Assembly: GCF_034422975.1 (NCBI RefSeq)
Contig: NZ_CP139873.1
Coordinates: 1,178,001 to 1,242,000, forward strand
Length of the DNA: 64,000 nt
DNA from: Idiomarina sp. PL1-037
GTDB lineage: Bacteria; Pseudomonadota; Gammaproteobacteria; Enterobacterales; Alteromonadaceae
Direction of reading: 5' to 3'
The translations under genes and the position numbers were made by a program. The notes beneath the pieces are model-generated. The model was not told where the DNA came from. It was given only the letters and a program-made list of their open reading frames with translations, and made no database searches. Position 1 is the first letter of the stretch. Each line of letters starts with the position of its first letter. This document shows positions 27,308 through 36,224 of this stretch, one piece after another.

Positions 27308-28093
27308 TTAACTCTGTTTAAGCCAGGCGGCGGGGCGTTTTTCAAGAAACGCACTGAGTCCTTCCTGGCCTTCGTCCGACACGCGAATTTCGGCAATGGC
27401 TTTAATGGTATGTTCACGTACGTCTTTATCAATTGGACGTGAACCAACATTGCGGATCAGTTGCTTACAGGCGGTTACCGCTTGTGGACTATTCGCTAGA
27501 AGCGCGTCTAGTAGTTTGTTTAACGGCTCTTCAAAGCTTTCTACAATTTCGTTGACCAAACCTAGCTCTTGCGCTTTGTCGGCAAAGAAGCGCTCAGCGG
27601 TCAGCATATAGCGGCGTGACTGGCGCTCACCAATAGTACGCACAACATAAGGACTGATAACTGCCGGAATAAGCCCAATTTTGACTTCACTCAAGCAGAA
27701 GCTGCTACGCGGTTGTGCCAGTACAATGTCACAGCAAGCGGCAAGGCCTACTGCGCCACCAAAGGCCGCACCTTGGACTAACGCGATACTGGGCTTGCTA
27801 AGCAAGTCCAGGCGTTCCATTAGCAGGCCAAGCTCACCGGCGTCATCCACGTTTTGCTGGTAGTTTTTATCCGCCATTGAGCGCATCCAGTTCAGATCCG
27901 CACCGGCAGAAAAGTTTTTGCCCTCTGAGCGAAGCACCAGTACTCTCGCGCTGGCACTTTCTTCAACCTTTTTTAACGCCTGTAGCAGCTCTGCAATCAT
28001 CACATCGTCAAATGCGTTGTGAACATCCGGGCGGTTTAACGTCAGTGTCGCAACGCCCTGATCGTTGATATTGAGTTCTGTGTATTTTGCCAT
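27308..28093 (-). CDS. liuC: Methylglutaconyl-CoA hydratase
   Basis: Crotonase-fold enzyme hydrating 3-methylglutaconyl-CoA to HMG-CoA in leucine degradation. LTLNRPDVHNAFDDVMIAEL opens the fold and GKNFSAGADLNWM forms the first oxyanion region. QGAAFGGAVGLAACCDIVLA provides the second, and the EVKIGLIPAVISPYV stretch fits the family. ATG 28093 (MAKYTEL) is chosen because the 20-codon extension upstream runs into the liuB end and lacks a family match. 261 residues. It might also cover other enoyl-CoA hydrations, since the valine operon lacks its own hydratase. Confidence 0.93.
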   Translation of the reverse strand: MAKYTELNINDQGVATLTLNRPDVHNAFDDVMIAELLQALKKVEESASARVLVLRSEGKNFSAGADLNWMRSMADKNYQQNVDDAGELGLLMERLDLLSKPSIALVQGAAFGGAVGLAACCDIVLAQPRSSFCLSEVKIGLIPAVISPYVVRTIGERQSRRYMLTAERFFADKAQELGLVNEIVESFEEPLNKLLDALLANSPQAVTACKQLIRNVGSRPIDKDVREHTIKAIAEIRVSDEGQEGLSAFLEKRPAAWLKQS

Positions 28094-28109
28094 GGTTAAT
28101 AACCTCCGA

Positions 28110-29717
28110 TTACATGCGAAAGACGCCGAAGCGGCTGTCTTCAATCGGTGCATTTAATGAAGCGGCAAGGCTTAATGCCAGAACTTCGCGCGTTTGTGCC
28201 GGGTCAATAATGCCGTCGTCCCATAAGCGTGCTGACGCATAATAGGGGTGGCCCTGTTTATCGTACTGCTCGACAATGGGCTTTTTAAGTTCTTGTTCTT
28301 TTTCTTCACTTAAGCTTTCGCCTTTGCGGGCTAAGTTGTCTTTGGTCACCTGCGCCATAACGCCAGCGGCCTGTTCACCGCCCATAACAGAGATACGGGC
28401 ATTCGGCCACATGAACATCATGGTGGGATCATACGCACGGCCACACATGCCATAGTTACCGGCGCCGTAGCTGCCGCCGATTAACACAGTAAACTTAGGC
28501 ACTTTAGCGCAGGAAACCGCCATAACCATTTTCGCGCCATGCTTGGCAATGCCCTCGGCCTCGTACTTTTTACCGACCATAAAGCCGGTAATGTTTTGTA
28601 GAAACACCAGTGGGATTTTGCGCTGGGCACAAAGCTCAATAAAGTGGGCGCCTTTTTGTGCCGACTCAGAGAACAAGATGCCGTTATTCGCGACAATACC
28701 GACGGGGTAGCCATCAATGCGGGCAAACCCCGTCACCAACGTATTACCGTAGTTGGCTTTAAATTCGTCGAAGTCTGAGTCATCAACAATGCGCGCAATC
28801 ACTTCGTGAACGTCATAAGGTTTGCGTAGGTCGGTGCCGACAATGCCGTATAACTCTTTTGCATCGTAACGCGGTGGCTTAGCCGGTTGACGATCCAGTT
28901 TGGTTGGTTCACCGCGGTTAAGGCGTGCGACCGAGCGGCGCGCTAAGGCTAAGGCGTGTTCATCGTTGTGAGCGAAATGATCCGCAACACCGGAAATGCG
29001 TGTGTGCACGTCGGCACCGCCAAGCTCTTCGGCTGACACTTCTTCGCCCGTTGCTGCTTTAACTAACGGCGGACCTGCAAGGAAAATAGTGCCTTGCTCT
29101 TTTACTATGACGCTTTCATCGGCCATAGCCGGCACGTAAGCGCCACCGGCAGTACACAGGCCCATAACCACAGCAATTTGTGGAATGCCTTTGGCAGACA
29201 TATTCGCCTGATTAAAGAAAATGCGACCAAAGTGCTCTTTGTCCGGGAAGACTTCATCCTGACGGGGCAGGTTAGCGCCTCCGGAGTCCACCAGATAAAT
29301 ACAAGGCAGGTGACAACGCTCGGCAATTTCCTGGGCACGCAGATGCTTTTTCACGGTCAGCGGGTAATAGGTGCCGCCTTTGACGGTAGCATCGTTGGCG
29401 ATGATCATACACTCAGTGCCTTCAACCTGACCAATACCGGCAACTACACCAGCAGAAGGAACGTAGTCTTCGTAACATTCCCAGGCCGCAAACTGACCGA
29501 CTTCCAGAAACGGTGAACCCGCGTCCAGCAGTTTATTAATACGGTCGCGGGGCAATAATTTACCCCGGGACAAATGGCGTTCCTGATACTTAGGCCCGCC
29601 ACCCTGATGAATTTTTGCCGCTTTTTCCTGCAGGTCGTTAACGACGGCCCGCATAGACTCGCTGTTAGCTGCAAATTGTGCATCGCGGGTGTTGATTTTA
29701 CTGGATAAAATCGCCAC
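28110..29717 (-). CDS. liuB: Methylcrotonyl-CoA carboxylase beta (carboxyltransferase) subunit
   Basis: Transfers carboxyl from biotin to 3-methylcrotonyl-CoA. Carboxyltransferase features: GGGPKYQERHLSRGKLLPRDRI near the N-terminus, VDSGGANLPRQDEVFPDKEHFG (about 148-169), GLCTAGGAYVPAMADE and, in the C-terminal half, SYGAGNYGMCGRAYDP and WPNARISVMGGEQAAGV. The ANLPRQ segment distinguishes MCC from propionyl-CoA carboxylase. 535 residues, complete. It lies 15 bases after liuA. Confidence 0.96.
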   Translation of the reverse strand: MAILSSKINTRDAQFAANSESMRAVVNDLQEKAAKIHQGGGPKYQERHLSRGKLLPRDRINKLLDAGSPFLEVGQFAAWECYEDYVPSAGVVAGIGQVEGTECMIIANDATVKGGTYYPLTVKKHLRAQEIAERCHLPCIYLVDSGGANLPRQDEVFPDKEHFGRIFFNQANMSAKGIPQIAVVMGLCTAGGAYVPAMADESVIVKEQGTIFLAGPPLVKAATGEEVSAEELGGADVHTRISGVADHFAHNDEHALALARRSVARLNRGEPTKLDRQPAKPPRYDAKELYGIVGTDLRKPYDVHEVIARIVDDSDFDEFKANYGNTLVTGFARIDGYPVGIVANNGILFSESAQKGAHFIELCAQRKIPLVFLQNITGFMVGKKYEAEGIAKHGAKMVMAVSCAKVPKFTVLIGGSYGAGNYGMCGRAYDPTMMFMWPNARISVMGGEQAAGVMAQVTKDNLARKGESLSEEKEQELKKPIVEQYDKQGHPYYASARLWDDGIIDPAQTREVLALSLAASLNAPIEDSRFGVFRM

Positions 29718-29732
29718 GGCGTTGCCTCCTTA

Positions 29733-30902
29733 TTATTTGGATTCAGTGAACAGTTCGCGACCAATAAGCATGCGGCGAATTTCCGATGTGCCAGCGCCGA
29801 TTTCATAAAGCTTCGCGTCGCGCAGCAGGCGTCCTGTGGGGTATTCGTTAATGTAGCCGTTGCCGCCTAATAACTGTATAGCGTCCAGTGCAAGTTGGGT
29901 GGCCAGTTCTGCGGCGTAAAGAATCGCTCCGGCGGCATCTTTACGGGTGGTTTCGCCACGGTCGCAAGATTGAGCCACGGCGTAAACATAGGCACGCGCC
30001 GCATTGGTGCGAGTGTACATATCAGCAACTTTGCCCTGAATTAGCTGGAATTCGCCGATTTCTTTACCGAACTGTTTACGATCATGAATATAAGGCACGC
30101 AAGTATCAAGGCAGGCCTGCATAATGCCTAAAGGACCTGCAGCAAGAACGGCACGCTCGTAATCAAGACCACTCATCAATACTTTAACGCCTTCGTTTAG
30201 CTCTCCCAAAATGTTTTCTTCAGGGACTTCTACGTCTTCGAAGACCAGTTCACAGGTATTTGACCCACGCATACCCAGCTTGTCGAGTTTTTGCGCCTGG
30301 CTGAACCCTGGTGTGTCTTTTTCAACGATAAAGGCGGTAATGCCCCGAGAGTTTTTCTCCGGTTCGGTTTTTGCGTAAATTACGAAGACATTAGCTTCCG
30401 GACCGTTAGTGATCCACATTTTATTGCCGTTCAGAATGTACTTGTCGCCTTTCTTCTCCGCGCGCAGCTTCATACTGACTACATCAGAACCCGCATTAGG
30501 TTCACTCATAGCTAAAGCGCCAACGTGTTCACCGGTGCATAACTTAGGCAAATACTTTTGTTTTTGTTCTTCGTTACCGTTGCGATGAATTTGATTAACA
30601 CAAAGGTTTGAATGGGCACCATAGCTTAAGCCAACTGAGGCAGAAGCACGGCTAATTTCTTCCATAGCAATAACATGTTCAAGGTAGCCCATGCCGGAAC
30701 CACCGTATTCTTCGGCAACGGTTAAGCCCAGCAGACCCATGTCGCCAAGTTTTTGCCATAAGTCGCCGGGAAATTGATTTTTTTCATCAATTTCTGTGGC
30801 GCGTGGGGCGATTTCATCACGCGCGAAGGCATTAACTTGTTCACGGATCATATCGGCTGTTTCGCCGAGACCAAAATTAAAGGTGGTATATTGACTGATC
30901 AT
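29733..30902 (-). CDS. liuA: Isovaleryl-CoA dehydrogenase
   Basis: FAD enzyme oxidising isovaleryl-CoA to 3-methylcrotonyl-CoA and reducing ETF. The N-terminus FNFGLGETADMIREQVN, the FAD/acyl region LAMSEPNAGSDVVSMKL and the SGLDYERAVLAAGPLG segment carrying the IVD-type catalytic Glu are clear. YEIGAGTSEIRRMLIGREL at the C-terminus completes the pattern. ATG 30902 overlaps the liuR stop (ATGA); the longer upstream frame is just liuR read out of frame. 389 residues. Electrons can go to the ETF-QO encoded at the far end of the same operon. Confidence 0.96.
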   Translation of the reverse strand: MISQYTTFNFGLGETADMIREQVNAFARDEIAPRATEIDEKNQFPGDLWQKLGDMGLLGLTVAEEYGGSGMGYLEHVIAMEEISRASASVGLSYGAHSNLCVNQIHRNGNEEQKQKYLPKLCTGEHVGALAMSEPNAGSDVVSMKLRAEKKGDKYILNGNKMWITNGPEANVFVIYAKTEPEKNSRGITAFIVEKDTPGFSQAQKLDKLGMRGSNTCELVFEDVEVPEENILGELNEGVKVLMSGLDYERAVLAAGPLGIMQACLDTCVPYIHDRKQFGKEIGEFQLIQGKVADMYTRTNAARAYVYAVAQSCDRGETTRKDAAGAILYAAELATQLALDAIQLLGGNGYINEYPTGRLLRDAKLYEIGAGTSEIRRMLIGRELFTESK

Positions 30903-31318
30903 AACGACTCCTGAGAATGAACTTCTGAAACTGACGACTGAATGTTCTCGAGCTCGTCCTGACAACGCTGCTCCAGACCACTGAGCTCGGTCAGTAACAC
31001 ATTAATATCTTCCATTTGTTGCTTGAGTGAGTGTTTCTTCTCACTGACCAGCTCAAGTACCTTTTCGAGCTGGGCCGCACTGCTGTTATCCGCGTCGTAA
31101 AGTTCGAATAAACGACGGGTTTCGGCCAGTGAAAAACCGAGTCGTTTGCCGCGTAGAATCAGCTTTAAACGAACCCGGTCTTTGTTGGTATATATGCGTT
31201 GTTGCCCTTGGCGTCTGGGGGAAAGCAAGCCTTCGTCTTCGTAAAAACGAATGCTGCGGGTGGTAATGTCAAATTCTTTTGCCAGTTCGCCAATAGTGTA
31301 GGTCACTTTATTGTTCAT
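30899..31318 (-). CDS. liuR: MerR family regulator LiuR of branched-chain amino acid catabolism
   Basis: 139-residue MerR-type regulator. The N-terminal winged helix has YTIGELAKEFDITTRSIRFYEDEGLL (about 7-32), followed by the second wing and a dimerisation coiled coil (about 80-120). There is no cysteine-rich metal-binding C-terminus, as expected for a regulator that senses an acyl-CoA-type signal. It leads the liu operon, translationally coupled to liuA, so it should autoregulate. The divergent thiolase gene shares the intergenic palindrome and is probably coregulated. Confidence 0.92.
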   Translation of the reverse strand: MNNKVTYTIGELAKEFDITTRSIRFYEDEGLLSPRRQGQQRIYTNKDRVRLKLILRGKRLGFSLAETRRLFELYDADNSSAAQLEKVLELVSEKKHSLKQQMEDINVLLTELSGLEQRCQDELENIQSSVSEVHSQESL

Positions 31319-31363
31319 CGGTACTTGCTTTTTGGTTGTCCTAAGATCTAAGCTTAGAGGAAG

Positions 31364-31379
31364 TTTACGTTAACGTAAA
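31364..31379. promoter_or_regulatory. Candidate LiuR operator
   Basis: TTTACGTTAACGTAAA is a perfect 16-bp palindrome in the 78-base gap between liuR and the divergent thiolase gene. Its form agrees with the ACGT-NN-ACGT-type sites proposed for LiuR in proteobacteria. It lies 45 bases from the liuR ATG and 17 from the thiolase ATG, so one site could control both directions. No second copy was seen upstream of mmsA. Confidence 0.8.
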
Positions 31380-31396
31380 GTGAATTTGGAGGAAAA

Positions 31397-32578
31397 ATGT
31401 CGAGCGATTCTATCGTTATTGTAGCGGCCAACCGCACGCCAATGGGCGGTTTTCAGGGCAGTTTGAGTGAAGTTACGGCTCCTGATTTGGGCGCAACAGC
31501 TATAAAAGCAGCGCTGAGTAACAGCGGTTTAACAGCCGATGATATTTCAGAAGTTATCATGGGCAATGTGTTACCTGCCGGTTTAGGTCAGGCACCAGCG
31601 CGTCAGGCAATGCTGCATGCCGATTTACCTCGCTCTACCGGCGCGACAACCATTAATAAAGTATGCGGCTCTGGCTTGAAAGCTGCAATGATGGCGCACG
31701 ATTTAATTAAAGCAGGCTCAGCAGATGTGGTGCTTGCCGGTGGCATGGAAAGTATGTCGAATGCACCTTACATGCTGCCAAAAGGCCGTAGCGGTTATCG
31801 TATGGGGCACGGACAAGTGCTGGATCATATGATGCTGGACGGGCTGGAAGACGCCTACGAGCATAAAGCTATGGGATGTTACGCACAGGACACTGCTGAT
31901 GAATACGGTTTGGATCGTGAAGCAATGGATGAGTTTGCCATTCATTCGCTTACCAAAGCTCAGACTGCTATTAAAGATGGCCTTTTTAAAGACGAAATTA
32001 CCCCGGTTACATACTCCACCCGTAAAGGTGACGTGACTGTCGATATCGACGAACAACCGGGTAAAGCGCGTCTGGATAAAATTTCTCAGTTGCGTGCGGC
32101 ATTCAAAAAGGATGGTACCATTACCGCAGCTAATTCCAGTTCCATTTCTGACGGTGCAGCAGCGCTTATTTTAATGCGTGAGAGCGATGCAAAGGCCAAA
32201 GGTTTGCAACCGCTGGCGCGAGTAATGGGTCACACGACGCACTCGCAGGAACCGTCTGAATTTACCGTCGCACCAATTGGGGCAATGAACTCCTTGCTCA
32301 GCAAGCTGGACTGGACAAAAGACGACGTCGATTTATGGGAAATTAACGAAGCTTTTGCCATGGTAACTATGCTGGCCATTCAGCAAATGAAGTTAGACCC
32401 GGCTAAAGTCAATGTGCATGGCGGAGCTTGTGCGTTAGGGCATCCGATTGGCGCAAGCGGCGCACGTTTGCTGGTAACGTTGTTGCACGCTTTGAAACAG
32501 AAAGGCCAGAAACGAGGCATTACCTCACTGTGTATCGGCGGCGGTGAAGCCGTCGCTCTGGCTGTGGAAATGGTGTAA
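31397..32578 (+). CDS. Acetyl-CoA C-acetyltransferase / 3-ketoacyl-CoA thiolase
   Basis: Thiolase cleaving acetoacetyl-CoA, and probably 2-methylacetoacetyl-CoA from isoleucine, to acetyl-CoA and acetyl- or propionyl-CoA. The active-site Cys is in NKVCGSGLKAAMMA (about residue 90). The second half has HGGACALGHPIGASGARL with the catalytic His near 350, and CIGGGEAVALAVE with the second Cys. 393 residues. GGAGG lies six bases before the ATG. It completes both aacS-based acetoacetate use and the isoleucine branch; which is primary cannot be decided here. Confidence 0.92.
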   Translation: MSSDSIVIVAANRTPMGGFQGSLSEVTAPDLGATAIKAALSNSGLTADDISEVIMGNVLPAGLGQAPARQAMLHADLPRSTGATTINKVCGSGLKAAMMAHDLIKAGSADVVLAGGMESMSNAPYMLPKGRSGYRMGHGQVLDHMMLDGLEDAYEHKAMGCYAQDTADEYGLDREAMDEFAIHSLTKAQTAIKDGLFKDEITPVTYSTRKGDVTVDIDEQPGKARLDKISQLRAAFKKDGTITAANSSSISDGAAALILMRESDAKAKGLQPLARVMGHTTHSQEPSEFTVAPIGAMNSLLSKLDWTKDDVDLWEINEAFAMVTMLAIQQMKLDPAKVNVHGGACALGHPIGASGARLLVTLLHALKQKGQKRGITSLCIGGGEAVALAVEMV

Positions 32579-32596
32579 TAGGGCTTTGCTGATATA

Positions 32597-32639
32597 GGCT
32601 AGCCGGAGGGTTTCAGTTTTTGAGCTCGTCCGGCTAGCC
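32597..32639. repeat. Perfect 10-bp inverted repeat at the thiolase/transporter convergence
   Basis: GGCTAGCCGG (32597-32606) and CCGGCTAGCC (32630-32639) pair perfectly around 23 bases and span the stop codon of the transporter gene. Each arm holds the self-complementary GGCTAGCC. No T-run follows on either strand, so it is not a classical terminator, but it could block 3' exonucleases or act with Rho. Confidence 0.6.
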
Positions 32640-33489
32640 AAATGGCAAGTACTATAATCAAAGCACCAATACTTAAGCGGGTGTAGTCAAATGACTGTTC
32701 CCAGAATAAGACATTAACCAGAATTCCAGTGGGAATTAACGCATTGTTCATCGTGGCCAGTTGCCCGGTGTTGACCCATTTACTGGCAAGGTTCCAACCA
32801 AGGTAACCAAGCCCGGAGGCAACAGTACCGAGCCACAATAAGATGCCCCATTGAAGATGGGTGGTCGGCATTTTGGTTAAGTTGCCAAAGAATAAAACAC
32901 CAAGGCCGGCAACGACGCTGGCGCCAAAGAAAAAGGCGGCAAATTGTTGACTTTGTTCTAAGGTTTTACCTGTGGGTAAACGTTTATAAGCGACTTGACC
33001 GGCGGCAAAGCATGCGTTGGCTGCCTGAATTAAAAAGAAGCCGGTGACGAAGTCATCGGACAAAGGTTGATAGCGAATAATGGCGGCACCGCATACCGAT
33101 ACCGCTGCGGCTATCCACCATAAGAGCGGGAGATGCTTGCGGTTAAGTATCAGCTCGTCAATTAGCGTTATATAGAGTGGTGTAAAAATAGTGAACAAAA
33201 GCACTTCGGCAACGCTCAAATACAAAAACGCATGGTAAAGAAACAAATACATGGCGCCAATTTGTACAGCGCCAATAACGGCCAGTTTAGCCAGTTGAGG
33301 TAGCTGCCCACTTTTGGGAGACAAATGCCGCCAACGAAATAGCGGCAATACGGTTATCAGGGCTAAAACCATGCGGATAAAGACAACAATATAACCGTCA
33401 ACCTGGCCAGCAAGATAAACGCCGATTAGCGAAAAGCTGGCGGCCCAAAGTAAAGTAATCAGAATTAAGAGGGTCACGTTAAGGCTCAC
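32599..33489 (-). CDS. EamA/DMT family transporter
   Basis: 296-residue protein with about ten hydrophobic helices in two homologous EamA halves (about 5-135 and 145-285), typical of drug/metabolite transporters such as YdcZ/RhaT relatives. The N-half has LLWAASFSLIGVYLAGQVD and FIRMVLALITVLPLFRW. The C-half has WGILLWLGTVASGLGYLGWNL, the family's typical repeat motif. Substrate is unknown; amino acids or carboxylates are common for the group. It sits between liu and ivd clusters on the opposite strand from mmsA, so a role in exporting amino acid derivatives is possible but only inferred. Confidence 0.85.
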   Translation of the reverse strand: MSLNVTLLILITLLWAASFSLIGVYLAGQVDGYIVVFIRMVLALITVLPLFRWRHLSPKSGQLPQLAKLAVIGAVQIGAMYLFLYHAFLYLSVAEVLLFTIFTPLYITLIDELILNRKHLPLLWWIAAAVSVCGAAIIRYQPLSDDFVTGFFLIQAANACFAAGQVAYKRLPTGKTLEQSQQFAAFFFGASVVAGLGVLFFGNLTKMPTTHLQWGILLWLGTVASGLGYLGWNLASKWVNTGQLATMNNALIPTGILVNVLFWEQSFDYTRLSIGALIIVLAIWLAGRAQKLKPSG

Positions 33490-33545
33490 TTAACTAAATT
33501 TAGCTCATCAATAGATGACAAAATAACACAATAAGAAGGTGAATT

Positions 33546-35045
33546 ATGTCTAAGAAAGTGCCTCTGTATATAGATGGCGAATTTATCGCCTCGAAGTCAG
33601 AACAGTGGATTCCTGTCACCAACCCGGCAACTCAGGAAGTTATTGCACAAGTGCCTGTTGCTACCCAAAGCGAAATGGACGCCGCGGTTGAGAGTGCTCG
33701 CGAAGCCTTTAAAACCTGGAAAGAAGTGCCGGTTTCTGAGCGTGCTCGCGTAATGATGCGCTATCAGGCTTTGTTAAAAGAACATCAGGAAGAAATAGCT
33801 GAAACGCTGGCACAAGAAACTGGTAAAACTTTTGAAGATGCCAAAGGTGATGTTTGGCGTGGTATAGAAGTGGTTGAACACGCAGCGAACATTCCTTCGT
33901 TATTGATGGGCGAGACCGTTGAAAACGTTGCCCGTAAAATTGATTCTTACAGTTACACTCAGCCACTTGGCGTTTGTGCAGGTATTACACCATTTAACTT
34001 TCCGGCGATGATTCCACTTTGGATGTTCCCGCTGGCCATTGCTTGTGGTAACACCTTTATTCTTAAACCTTCTGAGCAAGATCCATTAACGCCAAATCGT
34101 TTGGTGGAATTATTTGAACAAGCTGGCGCGCCTAAAGGGGTGTTGCAGGTCTTGCATGGCAATAAAGATCAGGTTGATTTTCTGCTGGATCATCCGGCAG
34201 TTCGTGCCTTGTCGTTCGTTGGCTCTGTACCGGTTGCAGAGTACATCTACCGTCGTGGTACAGAAAATGGTAAGCGCGTACAAGCCTTTGCCGGTGCGAA
34301 AAACCATTGCGTTATTATGCCAGATGCCAATAAACAGCAAGTGATCAACAATATGGTTGGCTCTTCTGTCGGTGCGGCAGGTCAACGTTGTATGGCGATT
34401 TCTGTCGCGGTATTTGTTGGTGCGGCAAAAGAGTGGATCCCTGAAATTGCGGAAGCCATTGCAAAAGTTCGTCCGGGCGCATGGAATGATGAAAATGCCG
34501 CTTATGGTCCGGTGATTAGCCCACAAGCAAAAGAGCGCGTTGAAGCTTTGATTACTCAGGGTGAAAAAGAAGGCGCGAAGCTGCTGGTTGATGGCCGTAA
34601 CTGTAAAGTTGACGGTTTGCCAGACGGCAACTGGGTTGGTCCAACGGTCTTCTCTAACGTAACGCCGGATATGGAAATTTATAAAACGGAAATTTTCGGT
34701 CCAGTATTGTGCGCCACAGAAGTGGACAGCTTAGAAGATGCATTAGAGCTGGTTAACAACAATCCTTACGGTAATGGTACTTCTATCTTTACAGCAAGCG
34801 GTGCCGCAGCGCGTAAATACCAACACGAAGTTGAAGTGGGTCAGGTAGGGATTAACATTCCAATTCCGGTACCACTGCCGTTCTTCTCATTTACTGGCTG
34901 GAAGCGTTCATTCTTTGGTGACCTACACGCTTATGGTAAGCAGGGCGTTCGTTTCTACAGCGAAACTAAGACCGTAACGGCGCGTTGGTTTGAGAGCGAC
35001 CTGGAAGATCCGGCAGGTCCTAACATGTCAATTAACCTAAGATAA
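33546..35045 (+). CDS. mmsA: Methylmalonate-semialdehyde dehydrogenase (CoA-acylating)
   Basis: Oxidises (methyl)malonate semialdehyde with CoA and NAD to propionyl-CoA or acetyl-CoA, the last step of valine degradation. ALDH fold: CAGITPFNFPAMIPLWMFPLA (about 138-158), SFVGSVPVAEYIYRRG with the cofactor glycine, GQRCMAISVAVFVG with the catalytic Cys near 280, and KTEIFGPVLC. The PLPFFSFTGWKRSFFGDLHAYG end is characteristic of MmsA. 499 residues. AAGGTG precedes the ATG. It leads the plus-strand valine/isoleucine operon. Confidence 0.95.
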   Translation: MSKKVPLYIDGEFIASKSEQWIPVTNPATQEVIAQVPVATQSEMDAAVESAREAFKTWKEVPVSERARVMMRYQALLKEHQEEIAETLAQETGKTFEDAKGDVWRGIEVVEHAANIPSLLMGETVENVARKIDSYSYTQPLGVCAGITPFNFPAMIPLWMFPLAIACGNTFILKPSEQDPLTPNRLVELFEQAGAPKGVLQVLHGNKDQVDFLLDHPAVRALSFVGSVPVAEYIYRRGTENGKRVQAFAGAKNHCVIMPDANKQQVINNMVGSSVGAAGQRCMAISVAVFVGAAKEWIPEIAEAIAKVRPGAWNDENAAYGPVISPQAKERVEALITQGEKEGAKLLVDGRNCKVDGLPDGNWVGPTVFSNVTPDMEIYKTEIFGPVLCATEVDSLEDALELVNNNPYGNGTSIFTASGAAARKYQHEVEVGQVGINIPIPVPLPFFSFTGWKRSFFGDLHAYGKQGVRFYSETKTVTARWFESDLEDPAGPNMSINLR

Positions 35046-35057
35046 CAGGGGATAACG

Positions 35058-36215
35058 ATGAATTTCGAATTGACAGAAGATCAGCAAGCTTTTGTAGACA
35101 CTGCTAAGGCCTTCGCTGATAAAGAGCTGGCGCCCAATGCGGCTAAATGGGACGAAGAGCATTACTTCCCAATAGAAGTGTTTCGTAAAGCTGGTGAAAT
35201 GGGCTTTATGGGCATGTATACACCGGAAGAGGCTGGCGGCTTTGGAATGAGCCGCCTGGACTCTGCGCTTATTTTTGAGCAACTGGCGGGCGGTTGTACA
35301 GCAACCACGGCTATGATGACCATTCATAATATGGTTACCTGGATGATTGGCTCATTCGGTCAACAGTCTGTGATTGACCAGTGGGTACCAGAATTAGTGA
35401 CAGGCGAGAAGCTTGGCTCCTATTGCTTGACTGAACCCGGATCTGGTTCGGACGCTGCGAGCTTACGCACCAGTGCGAAAAAAGACGGCGACGAGTACGT
35501 TCTGAACGGCTCTAAAATGTTTATCTCCGGTGCCGGCGAAACCGATGTTTTAGTGGTTATGGCTCGTACAGGTGAAGACGGACCTAAAGGCATTTCTGCC
35601 TTTGCGGTACCGGCGGACGCCAAAGGTGTTATTTACGGGAAAGCCGAAGATAAAATGGGCTGGAATGCACAGCCTACCCGCTTAGTGACTTTTGAAGACG
35701 TTCGTATTCCGGCAGAAAATCTGCTGGGCAAAGAAGGCGAAGGTTTTAAGTTTGCGATGATGGGCTTAGACGGCGGCCGCATTAACATTGCGGTATGTTC
35801 AGTGGGTACAGCGCAGGCGGCACTAAATACTGCCAAAGCTTATATGCAGGAGCGTACGCAATTCGGTAAGCCCCTGGCGGCTTTTCAGGCGCTGCAGTTT
35901 AAGTTGGCCGATATGGCGACTGAGCTGGTTGCAGCCCGCCAAATGGTTCGTCTGGCTGCCAGTAAAGTCGATAACAACGACGCTGATAAAACCACCTATT
36001 GTGCTATGGCAAAACAGTTTGCGACCGATGTTGGTTTTAAAGTGTGTAACGATGCACTGCAGCTTCACGGTGGTTATGGTTACATTAAAGAGTATCCGTT
36101 AGAGCGCCATGTAAGAGATGTTCGTGTACACCAGATTCTGGAAGGCACTAACGAAGTGATGCGCATGATTATTGGGCGCCGTATACTGGCGGATGACGAT
36201 CGCGAAATCTTGTAA
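35058..36215 (+). CDS. Isobutyryl-CoA / short-chain acyl-CoA dehydrogenase
   Basis: Acyl-CoA dehydrogenase probably acting on isobutyryl-CoA and 2-methylbutyryl-CoA. FAD and substrate motifs are CLTEPGSGSDAASLRT (about 122-137), MFISGAGETDVLVVM, and the C-terminal QLHGGYGYIKEYPLERHVRDVR with the catalytic Glu in ILEGTNEVMRMIIGR (near 367). 385 residues. It lies 12 bases after mmsA. Its electron acceptor ETF would pass electrons to the ETF-QO of the liu operon. Substrate is inferred from operon context. Confidence 0.92.
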   Translation: MNFELTEDQQAFVDTAKAFADKELAPNAAKWDEEHYFPIEVFRKAGEMGFMGMYTPEEAGGFGMSRLDSALIFEQLAGGCTATTAMMTIHNMVTWMIGSFGQQSVIDQWVPELVTGEKLGSYCLTEPGSGSDAASLRTSAKKDGDEYVLNGSKMFISGAGETDVLVVMARTGEDGPKGISAFAVPADAKGVIYGKAEDKMGWNAQPTRLVTFEDVRIPAENLLGKEGEGFKFAMMGLDGGRINIAVCSVGTAQAALNTAKAYMQERTQFGKPLAAFQALQFKLADMATELVAARQMVRLAASKVDNNDADKTTYCAMAKQFATDVGFKVCNDALQLHGGYGYIKEYPLERHVRDVRVHQILEGTNEVMRMIIGRRILADDDREIL

Positions 36216-36224
36216 GGAGATTCC

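Noticed and set aside
33490..33545. LiuR site upstream of mmsA
   Set aside because: No ACGT-NN-ACGT-type palindrome is present; only a short TAAATTTA, which is too weak.
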